From assembly GCA_031308135.1 (NCBI GenBank), contig JAHLJT010000631.1, positions 192,230,281-192,294,280 on the forward strand: a DNA stretch of 64,000 bases. Reading direction: 5' to 3'. The notes beneath the pieces are model-generated. The model had not been told where the DNA came from. It saw only the letters and a program-made list of their open reading frames with translations, and did not search any database. The translations under genes and the position numbers were made by a program. The stretch is from Acheta domesticus. Lineage: Eukaryota > Arthropoda > Insecta > Orthoptera > Gryllidae. This document shows, one piece after another, positions 10,559 through 23,045 of this stretch; position 1 is the stretch's first letter, and the number at the start of each line of letters is the position of its first letter.

Positions 10559-11997
10559 GTAAGTAATTTCGGTGTTAGTACATTTCTTGGTGGTATTTTG
10601 ACAGGAATTTCTTCACCTTATCGTCAATTGCATAAACTTCTTGAGTACGCCTTCTGAACATACTCACCAGTCATTTGACTGAAAGAAACAGTGTGTAAGA
10701 AACTGTGCCAATCTTTAGTGTGTGTGGAGGATTCAGACACTTGAGCCGTATTGTACATGCTGCAATAATTTATTTGACTAGTCAAAAATACTGATTTCTA
10801 GTGTGGACTAAGCCACCAGGTATCAGCGTATGAATCCGTATCTAGTTCCTGGCGAGGTGTTGATGGAAGTGTTCTACTTGTGAGACAAATTTTAATAGAT
10901 ATATTTTTCTCTTTCTAAGATTTGTAGATTTCTTATCAATCTTGCTTCTCAGCATTTTCTTCATAGAAATATTTTTAAGCACTTACTTCACACAAATATC
11001 TAAAACGATTTATAAACATATTTTATAACATTTTAATATTGCCTTAGATACGTTTTCTGCATGTTATTTTATTATCTATTCTAAATGAAAATGAATAAAT
11101 TTATATACATGCACAATTATATTCACAAAATATTATGTGTTAAATTCAATATTCAAATAATTTGAATTTGTAGAGGTCAGCTTGAAAAATGTGACTTGAG
11201 TTTTTATTAATGTATACGAAAAATATTTGTTGCTTTTTACAGTTCAAAACTGTTAAGTTGTGAATTTGCTATGATTTATTGTCATTGTTGACATGATTGT
11301 GATGATAACATTTGTTATGCATTGCATGCCCGAGTGTTATAATAGACTCCTGAATTAGAATTGCAGATTAATTTTGCTTTCATTTCAAAGATAAGATCTT
11401 CATTAAATGCATATTGGCATTACTTCCCCGAACTTTCAAGTATAATGCCCAAATTCAATAAATATTTGCATGAAACACTTGTTAAGCCCCTTATTGCTCT
11501 CTTTCAAAGACTATGTTTCGAATAAAACCGTACATTTACTGTATGACATTGACTTTGAATGTTTTTGTTTATTGATAGGTTAGGGGATTTTAATTATTGG
11601 TGAAAAACAAATAATTGAATGTGTTTGTGAAGCGATTGTAAAAAGCTCCCTTCTGCATGGAATCCAATTTGTGAAACATCGATTGTGCTAGGTTTCCTGT
11701 TGAACTATGCCTTTTGAAATTTTAATATTGTTATTGAGCATGATTGTACGTCATTTTTAACATTTTGGTAGTTGAATGAAAAAATACAGCACGAAGATAT
11801 TTTGGCATTACGATTACATTTCGCATGAGTCCTTTGCTCCGTGAGATGTTGCATAAGCTGTAGGCGCTGAACTGCGATGTGGCATGAGGCGCTGCGGTGT
11901 CGTAGTGCTGGTAGTCTGTGTCTGGTGCATCTGCATGGGCGACGCGAAGTGCGCGCGGGTGGCCCGCGTCTCCCGCACGGCGCGTCCTCTTGCGCAG
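10559..11997 (+). other. intron of the LRR-FnIII gene
   Basis: 1,439-bp AT-rich intron with donor GTAAGT and acceptor CTCTTGCGCAG, phase 0. No nested gene or clear repeat is visible. The long GC-rich open frames that start at 11,877-11,884 on the plus strand only read into this intron. Confidence 0.8.
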
Positions 11998-12624
11998 GTG
12001 CGCGGCAAGCTGCTGGACCGGGGCTCGCGGTCGGTGAAGCTGCGCGGGCTGTCGCCCAACACGCGCTACCGCATCTGCGTGGTGGGGCTGGGCAGCTGGG
12101 GCGCGGACGACCCGCTGCCGGCGCTCGCGCCCGCACCCGCGCCCAACGCCTCCGCCCCCGCCGCCTCCGCCCCGGCGCCGGCGCCGGGCCGAGCGGCCGC
12201 GCTGCTGGCCGACTCGCCCACCACGCGCTGCACCGAGGTGCGCACGCTGGAGGCGACCGACGCGCTCCTGGCGTCGCCCGGCGGCGGCGGAGGCGGCGGC
12301 GGCGTGCACGGCGGGGTGGGGCCGGACGGCGAGGAGGAGCTGGAGCAGGAGGCGGACGCGAGCGGCGCGGGCGGCGGGGGCGGCGGCTCGCTGCTGACGC
12401 GTCGCCTGGGGCTCATCGTGGGCTCCTGCATGGGCTTCGTCGTGTTCGTGGTGCTGGTGTCGGTGCTGGGCTACCTCAAGCTCACCAAGCAGCGGCAGCA
12501 GGCGAAGCGGGAGCAGCCCATCGCGCAGGAGTACATCTCGTACAGGCACTTCTCCATCCAGAGCGGGGACGCCGGCCTGGGCGCCGGGCCCGTCACCCTG
12601 GGCACGACCTCGCTCGACGCGTAG
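11998..12624 (+). CDS. LRR-FnIII membrane protein, last coding exon (FnIII end, transmembrane, tail)
   Basis: Continues in phase 0 from the previous exon and stops at TAG 12622-12624 (208 residues). The rest of the FnIII domain is VKLRGLSPNTRYRICVVGLG, with the typical tyrosine corner and Cys, ending TRCTEVRTLEAT. An Ala/Pro- and Gly-rich stalk separates parts of the domain from the membrane. A single transmembrane helix, LGLIVGSCMGFVVFVVLVSV plus LGYL, spans exon residues about 137-161. A basic stop-transfer segment (KLTKQRQQAKR) and a short cytosolic tail ending TSLDA follow. The orientation is type I. The tail contains Tyr residues (EYISYRHF) that could be phosphorylation or sorting sites, which is inference. 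GC3 is extreme, and the parallel open frames in other frames are shadows. Confidence 0.85.
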   Translation: MRGKLLDRGSRSVKLRGLSPNTRYRICVVGLGSWGADDPLPALAPAPAPNASAPAASAPAPAPGRAAALLADSPTTRCTEVRTLEATDALLASPGGGGGGGGVHGGVGPDGEEELEQEADASGAGGGGGGSLLTRRLGLIVGSCMGFVVFVVLVSVLGYLKLTKQRQQAKREQPIAQEYISYRHFSIQSGDAGLGAGPVTLGTTSLDA

Positions 12625-13439
12625 GAGCCGACGCCGCCGTCACCGCCGCCGCCGTCGCAGCAGCCCGCGTCGCGCTGCGGGTGGAGTCTGCAGGAGGCCG
12701 GGGACGACGCCGACCCGCGCGCCTTCGACTGAGGCGGCCCGCTCCGCCCCGCCCCCCTCCACACTCAGCCCTTCTGCGCGGCGCGCGCGGCGCAGCCTCG
12801 CGTCCGCCACTTCCTGGGGGCGCCTCCGACGCCCCGCGCGGCGCACGGAGGGGCCCTCAAATCCCTTCGTTTATAAAACCAAGTTTTCAATATTTGAAAC
12901 CACTATTCTGGCCGTTCTTAAACTGTTCGTATTTGCGACAGTTACCGGTTACTGGTTACTATTTTCACCAGTGCTAGAATGTTCATATTCGCGACGTGTT
13001 TGGTATCCGAATGAACGTTGAAGAGTCTCCGTAACGTGCACACAATGGAAACTTGTAGTTGGGAGGGTCTCTTCTGACTCCGCTCCATTATGGCTCTAAT
13101 TGTCAGCAGAACGTTTACTTCCCGCGAACGTATTAGTTGGAAATTATACGACTCACTTTTGGAATTGTCTTTCAATTATATACAGTCGAAACGTAAGCCT
13201 TTTCGGATTTTTGTAACGTAGGGCTAGGAGTGTAAATTCAAACGTTTTTGTCGCATATAGAGCCTAATGGAGCGATGAGTCTCTTCATTGTCGACAATTG
13301 AAACGTCCCAATCGGATCTTACCATTTTACAAAGAGCGAAAGGCAGAAATGAAACATTCGCGACCTACGTCGATTATGAAACGATTGGAGCCTCGAAGAA
13401 TATAACCCCAAACCACCACGCACTCTCGAACCGCTCGTT
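12625..13439 (+). other. 3' flank / probable 3'UTR of the LRR-FnIII gene
   Basis: GC-rich to about 12,860, which is likely untranslated trailer, then normal AT-rich sequence. No AATAAA signal was found close to the stop, so the transcript end is not defined. Confidence 0.4.
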
Positions 13440-13720
13440 CTCTCAAGCATCAGAAGAACTCCGGTGGCCGTGGTCTGCCGGTGTACTCGCTCGTTTGTTT
13501 CCAGAGCTGCCTAGTGACGTTGCAACGAACACGCCCGAGCTCTGGCGAAAAGACCCGAGCGCGTGAGTGCAGAGCGCGGGCCCTCAGTGTGTTTGTTAAG
13601 TGTCACATAGCTACACCTTGCACCGCCCTCACCCCGAAGGGCTCCGAGCCGACAATCCGCCCGTCTGTCAGGCGGGCCCCCGGAAACGTAGAACCGGAAG
13701 CGTAGAACCATGCTGATTTT
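13440..13720. other. moderately GC-rich segment
   Basis: A patch rich in CCGGAA, GGGCCC and CCGCCCG-like words, different from its surroundings. Short open frames on both strands have no recognisable domain. Its role is unknown. Confidence 0.25.
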
Positions 13721-15599
13721 GGAGCACGACATCTCCACCGGAGGCGCTGCCTCTCTTTCACGTTTTGTATCTCATAGAGGAAATTAAAAAAAATCCGCGT
13801 ACGCGTCGGAAAAATCACTGTATAATATTTCTGGATGCTCAAACTGCCACGTAAGAATTTTTTTGGATCAAATGTTTTGTAAAAATATATAACATAAAAG
13901 GATGATATTTGATTTTTTGGGAAGCTGGAGTGAACTTCGCGAGCTCAAAACTTGTAACGGATTTTGGGAGAGATACATCTCAGTGAATGTTTGAAGGGAG
14001 TTGTAAAGAAAGCGTCTATCTAAGGGGTTATTATTTATAGTTTAATGTTCTATTATTTATATTCAAGTATCTCAAATCACGTTTTTAAATTAACCATGTG
14101 TATGACATATTAATTTTTTATTAACACTCTCAAGTTCATACTTGATTACTTAATTGCATTTTGTTATATGGGTATTGCGAGCAGAAAGTTCTTGAGTTAG
14201 ATTAGAATAGGAGGTAGGTGAAGTTGCGTGGCATGAATGTGTCGTAAGTGACTTAAAGAGATGAGAGAAATAAGCATTTCTGTAAAGTACTCGTAAATTG
14301 TAAGAAATTTTGAAGTAATAACAACCTGGGGTATTTGAGGGGATTCTCTGGTGAATTTCAGATGATGTCTCATTTGGTAGAAAAGTTATTTTTTATTCTT
14401 CGTAAAGATATCACTCTCCACAAAATGTTTTTCTGTGGAGTTATGGTGTTTATCCTAACACTGTTTATTAAATCTTCATTGTAAGATTTTGGGCACGGCA
14501 AGTACACTCCAATTTGTAAAAATATACTCTGAATTATATTGGTAGATCAGGAGTAAAAATTGTTGTTATAGAACAGTGATTTATATAGATATTGTAAATT
14601 TGACTTATCAGTTCCAGAAACATGGGATGTGATAATAGTTAACTATATTGATGGATTCCAAAATAAATGACATGATACTTATGTACAGTGAACTATTTCA
14701 ATTATGTACAGATCCTTTTTTTTCGCATTTCCTTTATATGTATATAGAAGTTCAAACAAACTACGTTATTTATATCACACAATTTAAATAAAGCAGTAAA
14801 TTAAGAAAACGGTGACGTAAGTTCAAAAAAGAACTTTTACGCACGGTAGGTACAAGAGAAGTTAGAAAATAAAGCACACATTAATGGCGAAATAACTTTA
14901 ATTTAACTATTATTAAACTCTTTCAAATAACTATTAACTAAATTAATTTAACACTTAACGTAAAATTATTATTTTTTATCAAAATAAAATCCCGAAAACC
15001 TTATGTAAAAATTTAATCATTTAATATTAGCATTCAATCAAACTGTTATGTGTATCAACATAAGAATTATATTGTATCAAACATTTTAAAATTTATCAAA
15101 AATCAAATTTTAAATTTAAAAGTTATTGTTGCTACGCATTTTAAGAATAATTTAAATATAGGAAGATATTGTTTGGAAACTTATTGTTTTGGATTAGAGC
15201 CAACTGTAACTTGCAACAGTCAATTGTATCAAACTTGGTTTCAGTGAACCCAAGTGGTCTTTCAACCATTCACAACTTATTTGTATTCTAAAAATATTAA
15301 TATAAAAATAATTTATGTAACACATTAATATGGCTAAAAATTAAATTTATTGCAACTTACAATTTGCAAGTAATACTTACTCATCAGCGTAAGGAAAGCT
15401 CCAGAAACCTTTAAAAATAAAGTAATTTATTTCAAGCCTGAGACGTCTAGAAATGAATAAGAAAATCATTTCACTACTTTTATTCGATTTATTCACGCAT
15501 TATATAACTATTACAGAAGCAATAGTAATAAGAACCCTTGTTTAAATTGCATAAGATGTGCTCTTGTTGGCACATGGGCACCAATAAATGATTCAAATG
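13721..15599. other. no recognisable feature
   Basis: AT-rich intergenic DNA. I see no gene or mobile element. Confidence 0.35.
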
Positions 15600-15860
15600 T
15601 GGCGCCGTTCCGGGAAATTAGTTATTAATAACAATCTTTGGCCTTAATTACCAGCGCAGAATTTATATTTCAAACGCCCCTCGTTGGACTTATATTTCCC
15701 CCCCAAATTCCCGCGCTATCTCTAATATTAGGAAAATGCGCAAGGCACTTTTGGCGAGGTACTTTAAAATTCCTCCGCCAGATGGGAGCACTTATTGGAA
15801 CACTGGTTGGGGCGGCATTCATTATTAAAAACAAAAAGGCATGGAAATTTTCATATTAAC
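15600..15860. promoter_or_regulatory. candidate conserved noncoding element
   Basis: About 260 bp with composition distinct from flanking DNA. It is dense in homeodomain-type ATTA/TAAT words (TTAGTTATTAATAACAATC, CCTTAATTACC, TTCATTATTAAAAAC) spaced among GC-richer words such as CCGCCAGATGGGAGCAC and GCGCAAGGCAC. An incidental 73-residue plus-strand frame lies inside. The enhancer role is inference from motif density; conservation was not tested. Confidence 0.25.
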
Positions 15861-18082
15861 ATACAATAGCACTACCGCAAAATCTCAAACGTCAAGACAG
15901 CGATGTCACAGCAATATTTTTTCGCATATGGAATCAAGCCGGAGAGTGAAGGTATTAATGAGCCGTGAGAGGTGGATTTAAACTCTTAAACAGTTGGTAC
16001 GAAAGCCGAACATCGTTCCGTTGTTCAAAGAGCAAAGAGCATTATTCTTCCGCCTATTCAAGTAATTGAGTACACGTTGTGAAAAGACAATTAAGGTAAA
16101 ACAGTTGATCCCGGCGGCGTTACAGGTAAAAGTAAACTATTTATTTAATGCTCACTCATTCTTTAATATAAATCTTCTAACAAAAAGGGATCCACTGTAT
16201 GTTTTCCTGAAATAGGCCAAAAATTCCAGAACCAATGTATCAAAATCCCAAATCATAGCAATCCCAGCCCATCATTTTGGAGTTTATTTTGCTGCCTCAA
16301 CAGCTCTATTACATACTTTGAACCAGAAAGAGCTGATGAAGATGATAATACTGAAGATCATGATCTTGATGTCAATGATGACGAGTGTTATACTCAATCA
16401 CTCACCGAAGAAGTGAGAGGTTGTGGCAATATATTATTTTCTTTACTAGCCATGTGACTTCGGAAAATAATAAATTCTGATTACAAAAAGAAGTGACTGA
16501 AACGTACAAAATCATATAAAATGTTAAATTAAAAAAAATTAAATATGACCTGAGGTATGAAAATTTAATTAAACTACAATGTCAAATAACCAAATGGAAG
16601 TGTAAAAATTGAATGTAACAAAGCTGAAGCCCTACGAGGAACTATCCATTTCTTGTTTTTCATCTACCTCCTCACTGTTTTGTAGGTTAATTAATAATTC
16701 TGGTAGTATGTCAAGAAACGTTTTAATATCTTTTTTCCAATAACCCAAAATTACATACTAAATGTGATTGTTATACTGATTCCTCTTTTCCAGTATCACC
16801 TAAAAACTACAAATTTGGGTGTTAATATAATACTGTAACGATATAACGGGAGTAGCAAACAAAAATATTTTAGTCAATACACTGCACTGGAAATAACTTC
16901 ACATACCAGCAATTTGCAGTATCATATATGATTTAGTTATATACATTTTTCTTCTTGTTCTTTTTGTAAGCAAATAAAAAAATTCCCTTTGAAACGAACA
17001 TTGTAGGGTGGCAATCTTGTAAGGTTGTAAATTTGTACAGTGCGAGTTCATCGACTTGGGCATGTTCTAGCTTGTCCTATCACCATGTGTACAATAAAAG
17101 AAATGTGCAAATTTGTGAGAAATAGTTCACAAGTTTTCGCGCTTAGTACCTCTTTTGTCGAAGAAAAGGAAGTTTAAACATAGAATTAATTTTAAAAGCG
17201 TATTTTTAGTGATTTATCATGTTATTTAATACACAATTAATTGCTACATGTTTTAAATCCATCTGTTTGCGTGTCAGAGAAACTTGAGAAATAATTAAAT
17301 TCGGTAGACATTTTCCAGAGTTTAACCTATTATGTCTGTTACGGTGTCCACACCACTTGTCGTGAAACCAGGGCCTCTTGTTATACACACGTTAACGAAG
17401 GTGATGCTTCCTTTCGAATAAATCATGAAGAGTAGGGATGAAACAAATCATAATTCATAATGGAAATATTTTATACCATCGTAGAAAAAATGTTTCTATT
17501 TCGTGAGTAAAGTTATTGAATTTTCCTCGATCTCGTTTGAAAATTTTTGCTTCAATTGATCTCGACAAAGAAACCCACAATCTTGGTCGTGTGAAAAAAA
17601 ATGAAGTCACGCATTTAATATAAAAAAATATTTATGTCACGAGTCCTTAGAGATTAATAGAGGACGAGTCACATACAATGTATTTTGTTATTTCTAGTTT
17701 ATCCCTTATTCAAAATAAACTTTTATCACTTTCATGAGTTAAGAAAAAATTGCCATTACTCTCGGTTTTCGGTAGCAAGGGTTGGTTGTACTGGATACTT
17801 TGTTTGTGGTTAAACAGTTGAATGCTTTTTCTGGGAATGCAAGCTGACTGAAAAAAAAATTCGAGAATTTCGAAGTATCAGCAGATATTTTCGTGCCAAT
17901 GATATTCTGGAGGAAGCAGACGATGCAAGATATAGTTTGATGCCTTCTAAATCTGTAACCACTTATGAAAAAGCTTATGATTTATTTTGTGATTGATGAA
18001 GGAAAAGGAATGTTCGAGGCATTAACGAAGAGATTTTTCTAGCATTTTGAACGAACGATCAAAAACATTAAAATCAACTAGT
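15861..18082. other. no recognisable gene
   Basis: AT-rich intergenic sequence. Near 16,310-16,425 one plus frame reads a short Asp/Glu-rich segment (ERADEDDNTEDHDLDVNDDE) that could be a transposon scrap. It has no domain support. Confidence 0.3.
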
Positions 18083-18090
18083 CTCTAGTC

Positions 18091-18741
18091 CAGGGGTCCT
18101 CAAACTATGGCCCGCGGGCCACATGCGGCCCGCCGAGGACATTTATACGGCCCGCCGAGTTTTTATGGTTTAGAGAATTTTTTCTTATCCACACATTTTT
18201 TTATTATGTGTTAGGGTGTCTAGGGATGGCAAAAAAATAGATGGTTTAAAACAACTATGTTTTCCACCAGAAACATCGATATTTTGCTTTCGTTTTGTTG
18301 CCAAAACATCGGTGTTTTTTTAATTGTTTTTAATAAAGTAATATCGATGATTAGCGTTATCCTCTTTACCACACTGCACATTTCGCCAGCGCAATCTGAG
18401 GGTGTTTGGGATCTGCTCGCGTTATGACTGTATGTTATCGGTATGCCATGTCATTGCCTGAACTCTGCCTCTCAAGGCCTGTCTTCACGATGGAATATGT
18501 CACGGTACCTCGAGTTTTTCTCAGTCATGCCTCTAGATATCGCATGATCGCGACCGTATCAAACAGTGCTTGCGAGCATGCGACATCTAGCGGCAGGACC
18601 TGAGAAAGACGCGAAATGCCGTGTGATCGGCCAAAGGGGCTTGAGAGGCAGAGTTAGAAAAATCGCACTATATAATTCGACCCTCCGACGGCCTGAGGGA
18701 CAGTGAACTGGCCTCCTGTTTAAAAAGTTTCAGGACTTCTG
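18091..18741. mobile_element. nonautonomous hAT element with 8-bp target duplication
   Basis: The left end CAGGGGTCCTCAAACT and the right end AGTTTCAGGACTTCTG are imperfect terminal inverted repeats. Inside the left end is the hAT signature GGCCCGCGGGCCACATGCGG. The flanks CTCTAGTC (18083-18090) and CTTTAGTC (18742-18749) match at 7 of 8 bases, the length expected for hAT. No transposase is present. A MITE is nested within it. Confidence 0.85.
18455..18668. mobile_element. hairpin MITE family T, nested in the hAT element
   Basis: Shares GATGGAATATGTCACGG, a GCATGATCGCGACCGTAT-type centre and GCGAAATGCCGTG with the other family members. The arms CTCTGCCTCTCAAGG and GGGGCTTGAGAGGCAGAG pair. 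The right end reads AAAAATCGCAC before TATA (18669-18672). The left terminus is eroded, so its start is approximate. Confidence 0.75.
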
Positions 18742-18749
18742 CTTTAGTC

Positions 18750-20604
18750 ATACTTTAGTATGCTGAAAAAATGTATAAACATACATGAGAAGGCTGAGTA
18801 TCCACGTAAGTTATTAATTCCCTATAATTTGAAATAATAGTAAATACTGAAGATTAATTATTTTAAATTTATTTGAATATGCTATTATACCTCACAAGAG
18901 GCTGACGATCACATATATCTGCTTTTAAAGGTCATTCTTATTTTTTGGAGTATTTGGTGCTTGCCGGGAATAAGAACTTAAAGACTTGACCTTGAACACA
19001 TATACAAGAGAAAGGAACATACTACCGGGTACATATTCCTCTGACAATTGTTTACATTTATTCACAAAAATTGTGTTATGTGTCAAAGTCATATTTATCC
19101 CAAGATTTACGAGCACTGATAAAATCTAAACCCGAAAGTCCGCTAAAATATTTTTAATGGACTCTCGAGCATTTAATGGCCGTTGCTATGGACGCGTTCT
19201 TAAAACGTTATTTAGATGGTTGGTTGCTAAGTGGCTAAGTGCGTGTTTATCAACGTAAATTACAAAAACTTATTAACGTTGAGAGGGGTCAAAATACCTT
19301 GTGGGATATTTTGAAAATAAAATTAAAATAATATCGGCAAAGTATTAGTGGTAAGATAGAGAAATGCAAGGAAATATACACGAAAGTAAGACATTGGACA
19401 CTTGATTGTACAGAAAATGTGAATAAAATTCATTTGGGTTATATATTGTGAATATTAGAAAAATAATTTTATTCGAGAAATCATTTTATGTAAGACATGG
19501 TTTTGGAGACAAGTTGACTTAGATGTGTAGCAGAGATGCTGATAAAACAGCATCTGAATGACGTAGAGAACAATGAAAAAAAGAGTAGTAGGAGGATGAC
19601 TTGTTACCGATTAGATATTATGAAAGCCTAGGAGAGAGAACGTGATGGGACTCGATCGGAGCCAAATGCATTGCGCGGGCAACGAAAAACTTTTATAACA
19701 TGTGAGAGAGTCCTGAGAGCACTGACATTGGTTGGCAAATTAATGAAGTCGAGTAATACGCGGACAATTTTAAAATATGTTGTGACAAAAACGTAAGAGT
19801 AGCACATCGCAAGAAATAGTCGACTCCAAAACATTGTTATGGAAACCTAAGTGTATGAGTAGGAATGGAATTCTTCTCGTCTCAACGCCAAGAGGACAGT
19901 TTGTCTACATAAAGGGAAGTGTAGAACTTTAGAATTTTTACTAAAACTGAAAAATTGTTTAATGTTCAAGGCCAAGAATGTTAGTACTAATAAAGTTAAA
20001 TTACGCAATTCAAAATATTCAAAATTATTCCAAGTATTGACGGCCATCTAGGTAGGAAAATTAACAAAATATGATCAAATTTTTATGTCTCTTGAGACAA
20101 GAAAGTCAATTCAGAATTAAAATAAGTTGCAGCCGGCACTTCTTGACGCTGTAATATTGATTACTTAAATCGAGTGTTGTTATTTAAAGACAATTTCACA
20201 TTAGGATGAAAAAACATCTGATCAATTTTTTTTTTCATTATAAACGAATGTTATCACCAGCCTGAGCATCTATGAGCGGTCAATTTTCATCCCACAACGA
20301 CGGAGTAGATGCAGCCCTGAGAGTGTAAGTATCGCAATGCCCAATTATTATAACAAAATCGAGGTAGCCAAACTAATGAGTTAATAAAATAAGTAAATTA
20401 AGAGTAAAATAAGTTGAGGGAGAGTGTGAGCATCGTCACAACATATTGTAACTACATTCACAAATATTTTCAACTGTTATTTTTGTATTCCCACAGTTTA
20501 GGGAACATTGACGACTTGAAGTACTCAAATTGACCTGACATTGTATAAGTCCCTCTTTTTTTATCAATTTCTATAAAATAGATAACTACGTGTAATATGA
20601 TATG
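18750..20604. other. no recognisable feature
   Basis: AT-rich intergenic DNA with no supported feature. Confidence 0.35.
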
Positions 20605-20606
20605 TA

Positions 20607-21816
20607 AGGTAACGGTGGGTAAAATTGCCACAACTTTGTTTCTTTTAAAGTTCTACTTTGCTGCATCAATATTTCACAATAATTACATTGACAATTTAAT
20701 CCTTCACAAAAGTACAATGTTTCTTCAAAATATTAAAGATATAGCTACCATAATTTGAAAGAGTTAATTACTTTTTTTAAAGCAAGGGAAGTGGCAATGT
20801 TACCTCCACAGGGGGTCAAACATTGCCACCTCTATTTATTTCCACGTATATGGCAATGTTCAAATGTATGAGAGTTGGATAGGAAACAGATGCATAAGTA
20901 TGCATCAGAACAGGATTAGTCTTTGGTTTTTGACAGTTTAAATACTCTAAAAAGGGATAAATACTCCTTTGAGAACTTAGTCTAAAAAAGCTTTATTAAC
21001 TGTTTTACATTGTGATAAAATGCAGAAGGGAAAAAGTGATTTCTCCTTTTTATATTTAGTCTGAGAAGTTCAGCAACAATATCGTATTTTGGCATATCAT
21101 ACTCACGTCATGTAAAGTGGATCAACTAATCCCACACAGTTCAGTAGCTTTTTCCTACTTAATTTTTCACAATTTACATTTTCCATTGCTTAGTACATTT
21201 GTAACTTCACGATTGCTTTAGATATTGGATTTTTTATTTGTCTACGTGGCAACGTTACAGTGCAAGTATGGCGACAACAAAAATGTAATTTTGTATCAAT
21301 TATAAACTGTAAACATTGATTAATTACAAGTCATATGCTTTAGAAATGATATAAATAAACTCACAAATGTCAAATGTTTCAATGTAAGAATTTCTTCTCA
21401 AAGGATGTAAATGTAGGGGCAAGATCGCCAGTATGGCAATGTTACCCTGAAAGCGGTATATGCTTTTAATACATTTTCTGTTGTTTGTAATGAATAATTC
21501 TTAAGTCACGACATAGCATGCCTAGAACATGACATATTTACTTGTCTATGACGTTGATTTCAACTTAATTAATTCAAAATTAACGAAGTTTCGATTACGA
21601 GATTTGGCTGCATCACAATACACCATACATATTTACGGACATTTTAGGTTACAACTGTAACCCACTGCAACAAACGATTGTACATAATGTTTCTAAGAGA
21701 GGTGGCTAATTATGGGAACTCAGCGAGCAAATAAATTTACGATACAGACTGTGCTACTTAAATTTTTTGAAGTTGTGGCGATGTTTAACCCATGGCAATG
21801 TTACTCGTCGTTACCT
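20607..21816. mobile_element. TA-flanked DNA transposon with repeated TGGCAATGTTACC motifs
   Basis: The left end AGGTAACGGTGGGTAAAATT, followed by GCCACAACTT, matches the reverse complement of the right end (AGGTAACGACGAGTAACATT, then GCC). TA flanks both ends (20605-20606 and 21817-21818), the usual Tc1/mariner-superfamily duplication. Internally, TGGCAATGTTACC or close variants recur in both orientations near 20,792, 20,815, 20,850, 21,247, 21,434 and 21,793. No transposase frame is visible, so it is nonautonomous. Confidence 0.75.
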
Positions 21817-21818
21817 TA

Positions 21819-23041
21819 TAATTTTATTGTTGCCGTATGTTGTAATAGTAAGTAAAATTACTAACACATAACAGTAAGAATACAATTTTATATAATGGAG
21901 GACCAATTTTAATACAATAATATCAGAAAAGTGTTCAAGAGTATAACGTCAATTAATTTAATTCGATTGTGAAAAGAATTTTTTGTGAATGACTAATGAA
22001 AAAATATAATTGGAAATGCAGTGTACGCAATGAAGAATAATTAAACTTATATTCTCATATATTTGAATATGAACAGATTCAGAGGTAAGTTTTGTGATGT
22101 TTAAGTTTTCATGAAATAATTACTTAATGATTCTTGTATTGCCTTTCTAATGGTTTTTGTTGTTTAATCAGTTCTGTATATGCATACTGGATGAAAACGT
22201 CTGTGCAACTGTTATAATGGTCATATGAGTTTTGTCCCGAATATTCAGAATTTTGATGTCATATATAACATTGCAATGTCTCCACCGTGGACAATTTTGT
22301 AATGATGGAGGACAAATTTTACATGTCTCAATTCAGAAAGACAGCCAACCTGGATGGTCCAGGTGGCTAAGAGCGTTGTAATGTACAAATCTAGCTTCTA
22401 GTGAATCAGTTTGTATCTAGCATGGTAAGAAGTATTTGAATTTTAATTCACCAATACAATATTTTGAAAGTGCCAGGTGTCTGTCTTGTTAGGCCACTAG
22501 ACTTTGGAGATCTTTCTTTCCACCAATATAGCCACAATAAAACATTCTGTAGAAACACCCTCTTTTAATCATCATATTCCATTGTGATGGGGCTTTGCAA
22601 TTTGTTGTTTAATCGAATGCCTTTCATGACAATTTTAACATTCAATGTTCCCCACCATTTGCACACTGTAGCAATCAAATTAAGCAGTGGATTTATAATA
22701 TAAAATATTATGTTGGACTCCTAAACATTGTAGAGCTTGAACTGCATATTCATTGAATACTTGCAGGACATATTCCATTCTCTGGCCTTTGAGGGAAGTT
22801 GGTGTTATTGCCTTTTCTATTAGATGGTATGCATATTGAATCAAGTTTCCACATTCGATTTTACATAGCTGTTTCACTGCTGAGAAAGTTGCACTACATG
22901 ATGATAGTTCACTACTATTCACATCAACATGTGGATGCAACAGTGTATGATTGGGATCACGCAAAATATGCACAACCCCTTTGAATTACGACAAGAGAGT
23001 GAAACATAAAACTGTGGTAAAGTAGCAGCATCTCGACTATC
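21819..23041. other. AT-rich DNA with one unidentified minus-strand frame
   Basis: A 97-residue minus-strand frame at 22680-22973 includes SLKGQRMEYVLQVFNEYAVQ. I do not recognise it. A broken transposase is possible. A tRNA-like word (GGTGGCTAAGAGCG) at about 22,363 is too weak to call a SINE. Confidence 0.25.
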
Positions 23042-23045
23042 ATAT

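Noticed and set aside
11731..12549. 272-codon minus-strand open frame opposite the LRR exon
   Set aside because: It is the antisense of a highly GC-rich exon; Arg/Ala/His-rich low complexity and no homology that I recognise.
11877..12977. 366-codon plus-strand open frame rich in Ala, Arg and Gly
   Set aside because: It is a shadow frame of the GC-rich LRR-FnIII exon, without domains. The correct frame has FnIII and transmembrane signatures and fits the splice phase.
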